Shown piece after piece: positions 5,076 to 5,164 of a stretch of 5,164 nucleotides of DNA. A program made the position numbers and the translations under genes. Under the pieces are notes generated by a model, which worked only from the letters and a program-made list of their open reading frames with translations, did no database searches and was not told the origin of the DNA. Origin of the DNA: CAVPGH01 sp046726955 (GTDB taxonomy: Bacteria > Acidobacteriota > Vicinamibacteria > Fen-336); the NCBI GenBank assembly GCA_046726955.1, contig JBKPBQ010000220.1, positions 1-5,164 of the forward strand, written 5' to 3'. Position 1 is the stretch's first letter. The number at the start of each line of letters is the position of its first letter.

Positions 5076-5097
5076 GCCCGCGCCCGGACGCGCGGGC
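5076..5097 (-). promoter_or_regulatory. GC-rich hairpin in the lipoprotein mRNA leader
   Basis: A perfect 8-base stem, GCCCGCGC/GCGCGGGC, with a six-base loop sits between the promoter and the ribosome binding site. On the minus strand it is followed by GTTTC, so it could act as an mRNA 5' stabiliser, a weak attenuator, or a remnant terminator. It does not cover the Shine-Dalgarno sequence, which begins 11 bases downstream. Confidence 0.5.
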
Positions 5098-5118
5098 ATC
5101 CTACGAATAAAACGCCGT

Positions 5119-5147
5119 AGTGTACGGGAAGGGAGCGATCGTGGCAA
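5119..5147 (-). promoter_or_regulatory. Sigma-70-type promoter of the lipoprotein gene
   Basis: On the minus strand TTGCCA (5147-5142) and TACACT (5124-5119) are separated by exactly 17 bases, four-of-six and five-of-six matches respectively to the -35 and -10 consensus, if TATAAT is relaxed at positions 3 and 5. The predicted start lies near 5112, giving a leader of roughly 60 bases that contains the hairpin and the ribosome binding site. Confidence 0.6.
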
Positions 5148-5164
5148 CGCGTCGAGCCCGATTC

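Overview
The window is a high-GC, tightly packed bacterial segment with seven protein-coding genes and no RNA genes, insertion sequences or CRISPR arrays that I can see. The strong GC bias, the prolipoprotein, and a NamZ-type muramidase (DUF1343) close to a sodium/solute symporter suggest a Gram-negative, diderm, high-GC lineage. Acidobacteriota is my best guess, from general familiarity with gene content and not from a marker gene.

Layout. 1-450 (+): C-terminal part of a DUF1343/NamZ exo-beta-N-acetylmuramidase, cut by the window edge. 444-851 (-): short YtrA-type GntR regulator, convergent with namZ and overlapping it by 7 bases. 852-1144: the only long intergenic region. It holds two related palindromes that look like operators for one regulator. 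1145-2605 (-): sodium/solute symporter (SSS family), read from a TTG start that overlaps the stop of the preceding gene. 2602-2868 (-): 88-residue helical protein of unknown function, first gene of that two-gene unit. 2869-2941: compact divergent promoter region. 2942-3541 (+): 199-residue membrane-anchored helical/coiled-coil protein. 3538-4119 (-): PlsC-like acyltransferase, convergent with the previous gene; the two stop codons share one CTAG. 4171-5049 (-): 292-residue lipoprotein with eight cysteines in its mature domain. 5050-5164: its leader, with a clear ribosome binding site, a GC-rich hairpin and a good sigma-70 promoter.

How the genes may work together. NamZ enzymes release N-acetylmuramic acid (MurNAc) from the non-reducing ends of peptidoglycan fragments. 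In Tannerella forsythia an SSS-family transporter (MurT) imports MurNAc. Here a NamZ gene, a GntR regulator and an SSS symporter lie side by side, so the left half is plausibly a peptidoglycan-sugar scavenging or recycling locus, with the GntR protein controlling itself and perhaps its neighbours through the two palindromes. The substrate is an inference. The right half (anchored coiled-coil protein, acyltransferase, lipoprotein) looks like general envelope functions, with no evident pathway link to the left half.

The most unusual signals are the pair of matching palindromes in the intergenic region, promoters placed so close to start codons that near-leaderless transcripts are expected, and the uncharacterised 88-residue partner of the transporter.
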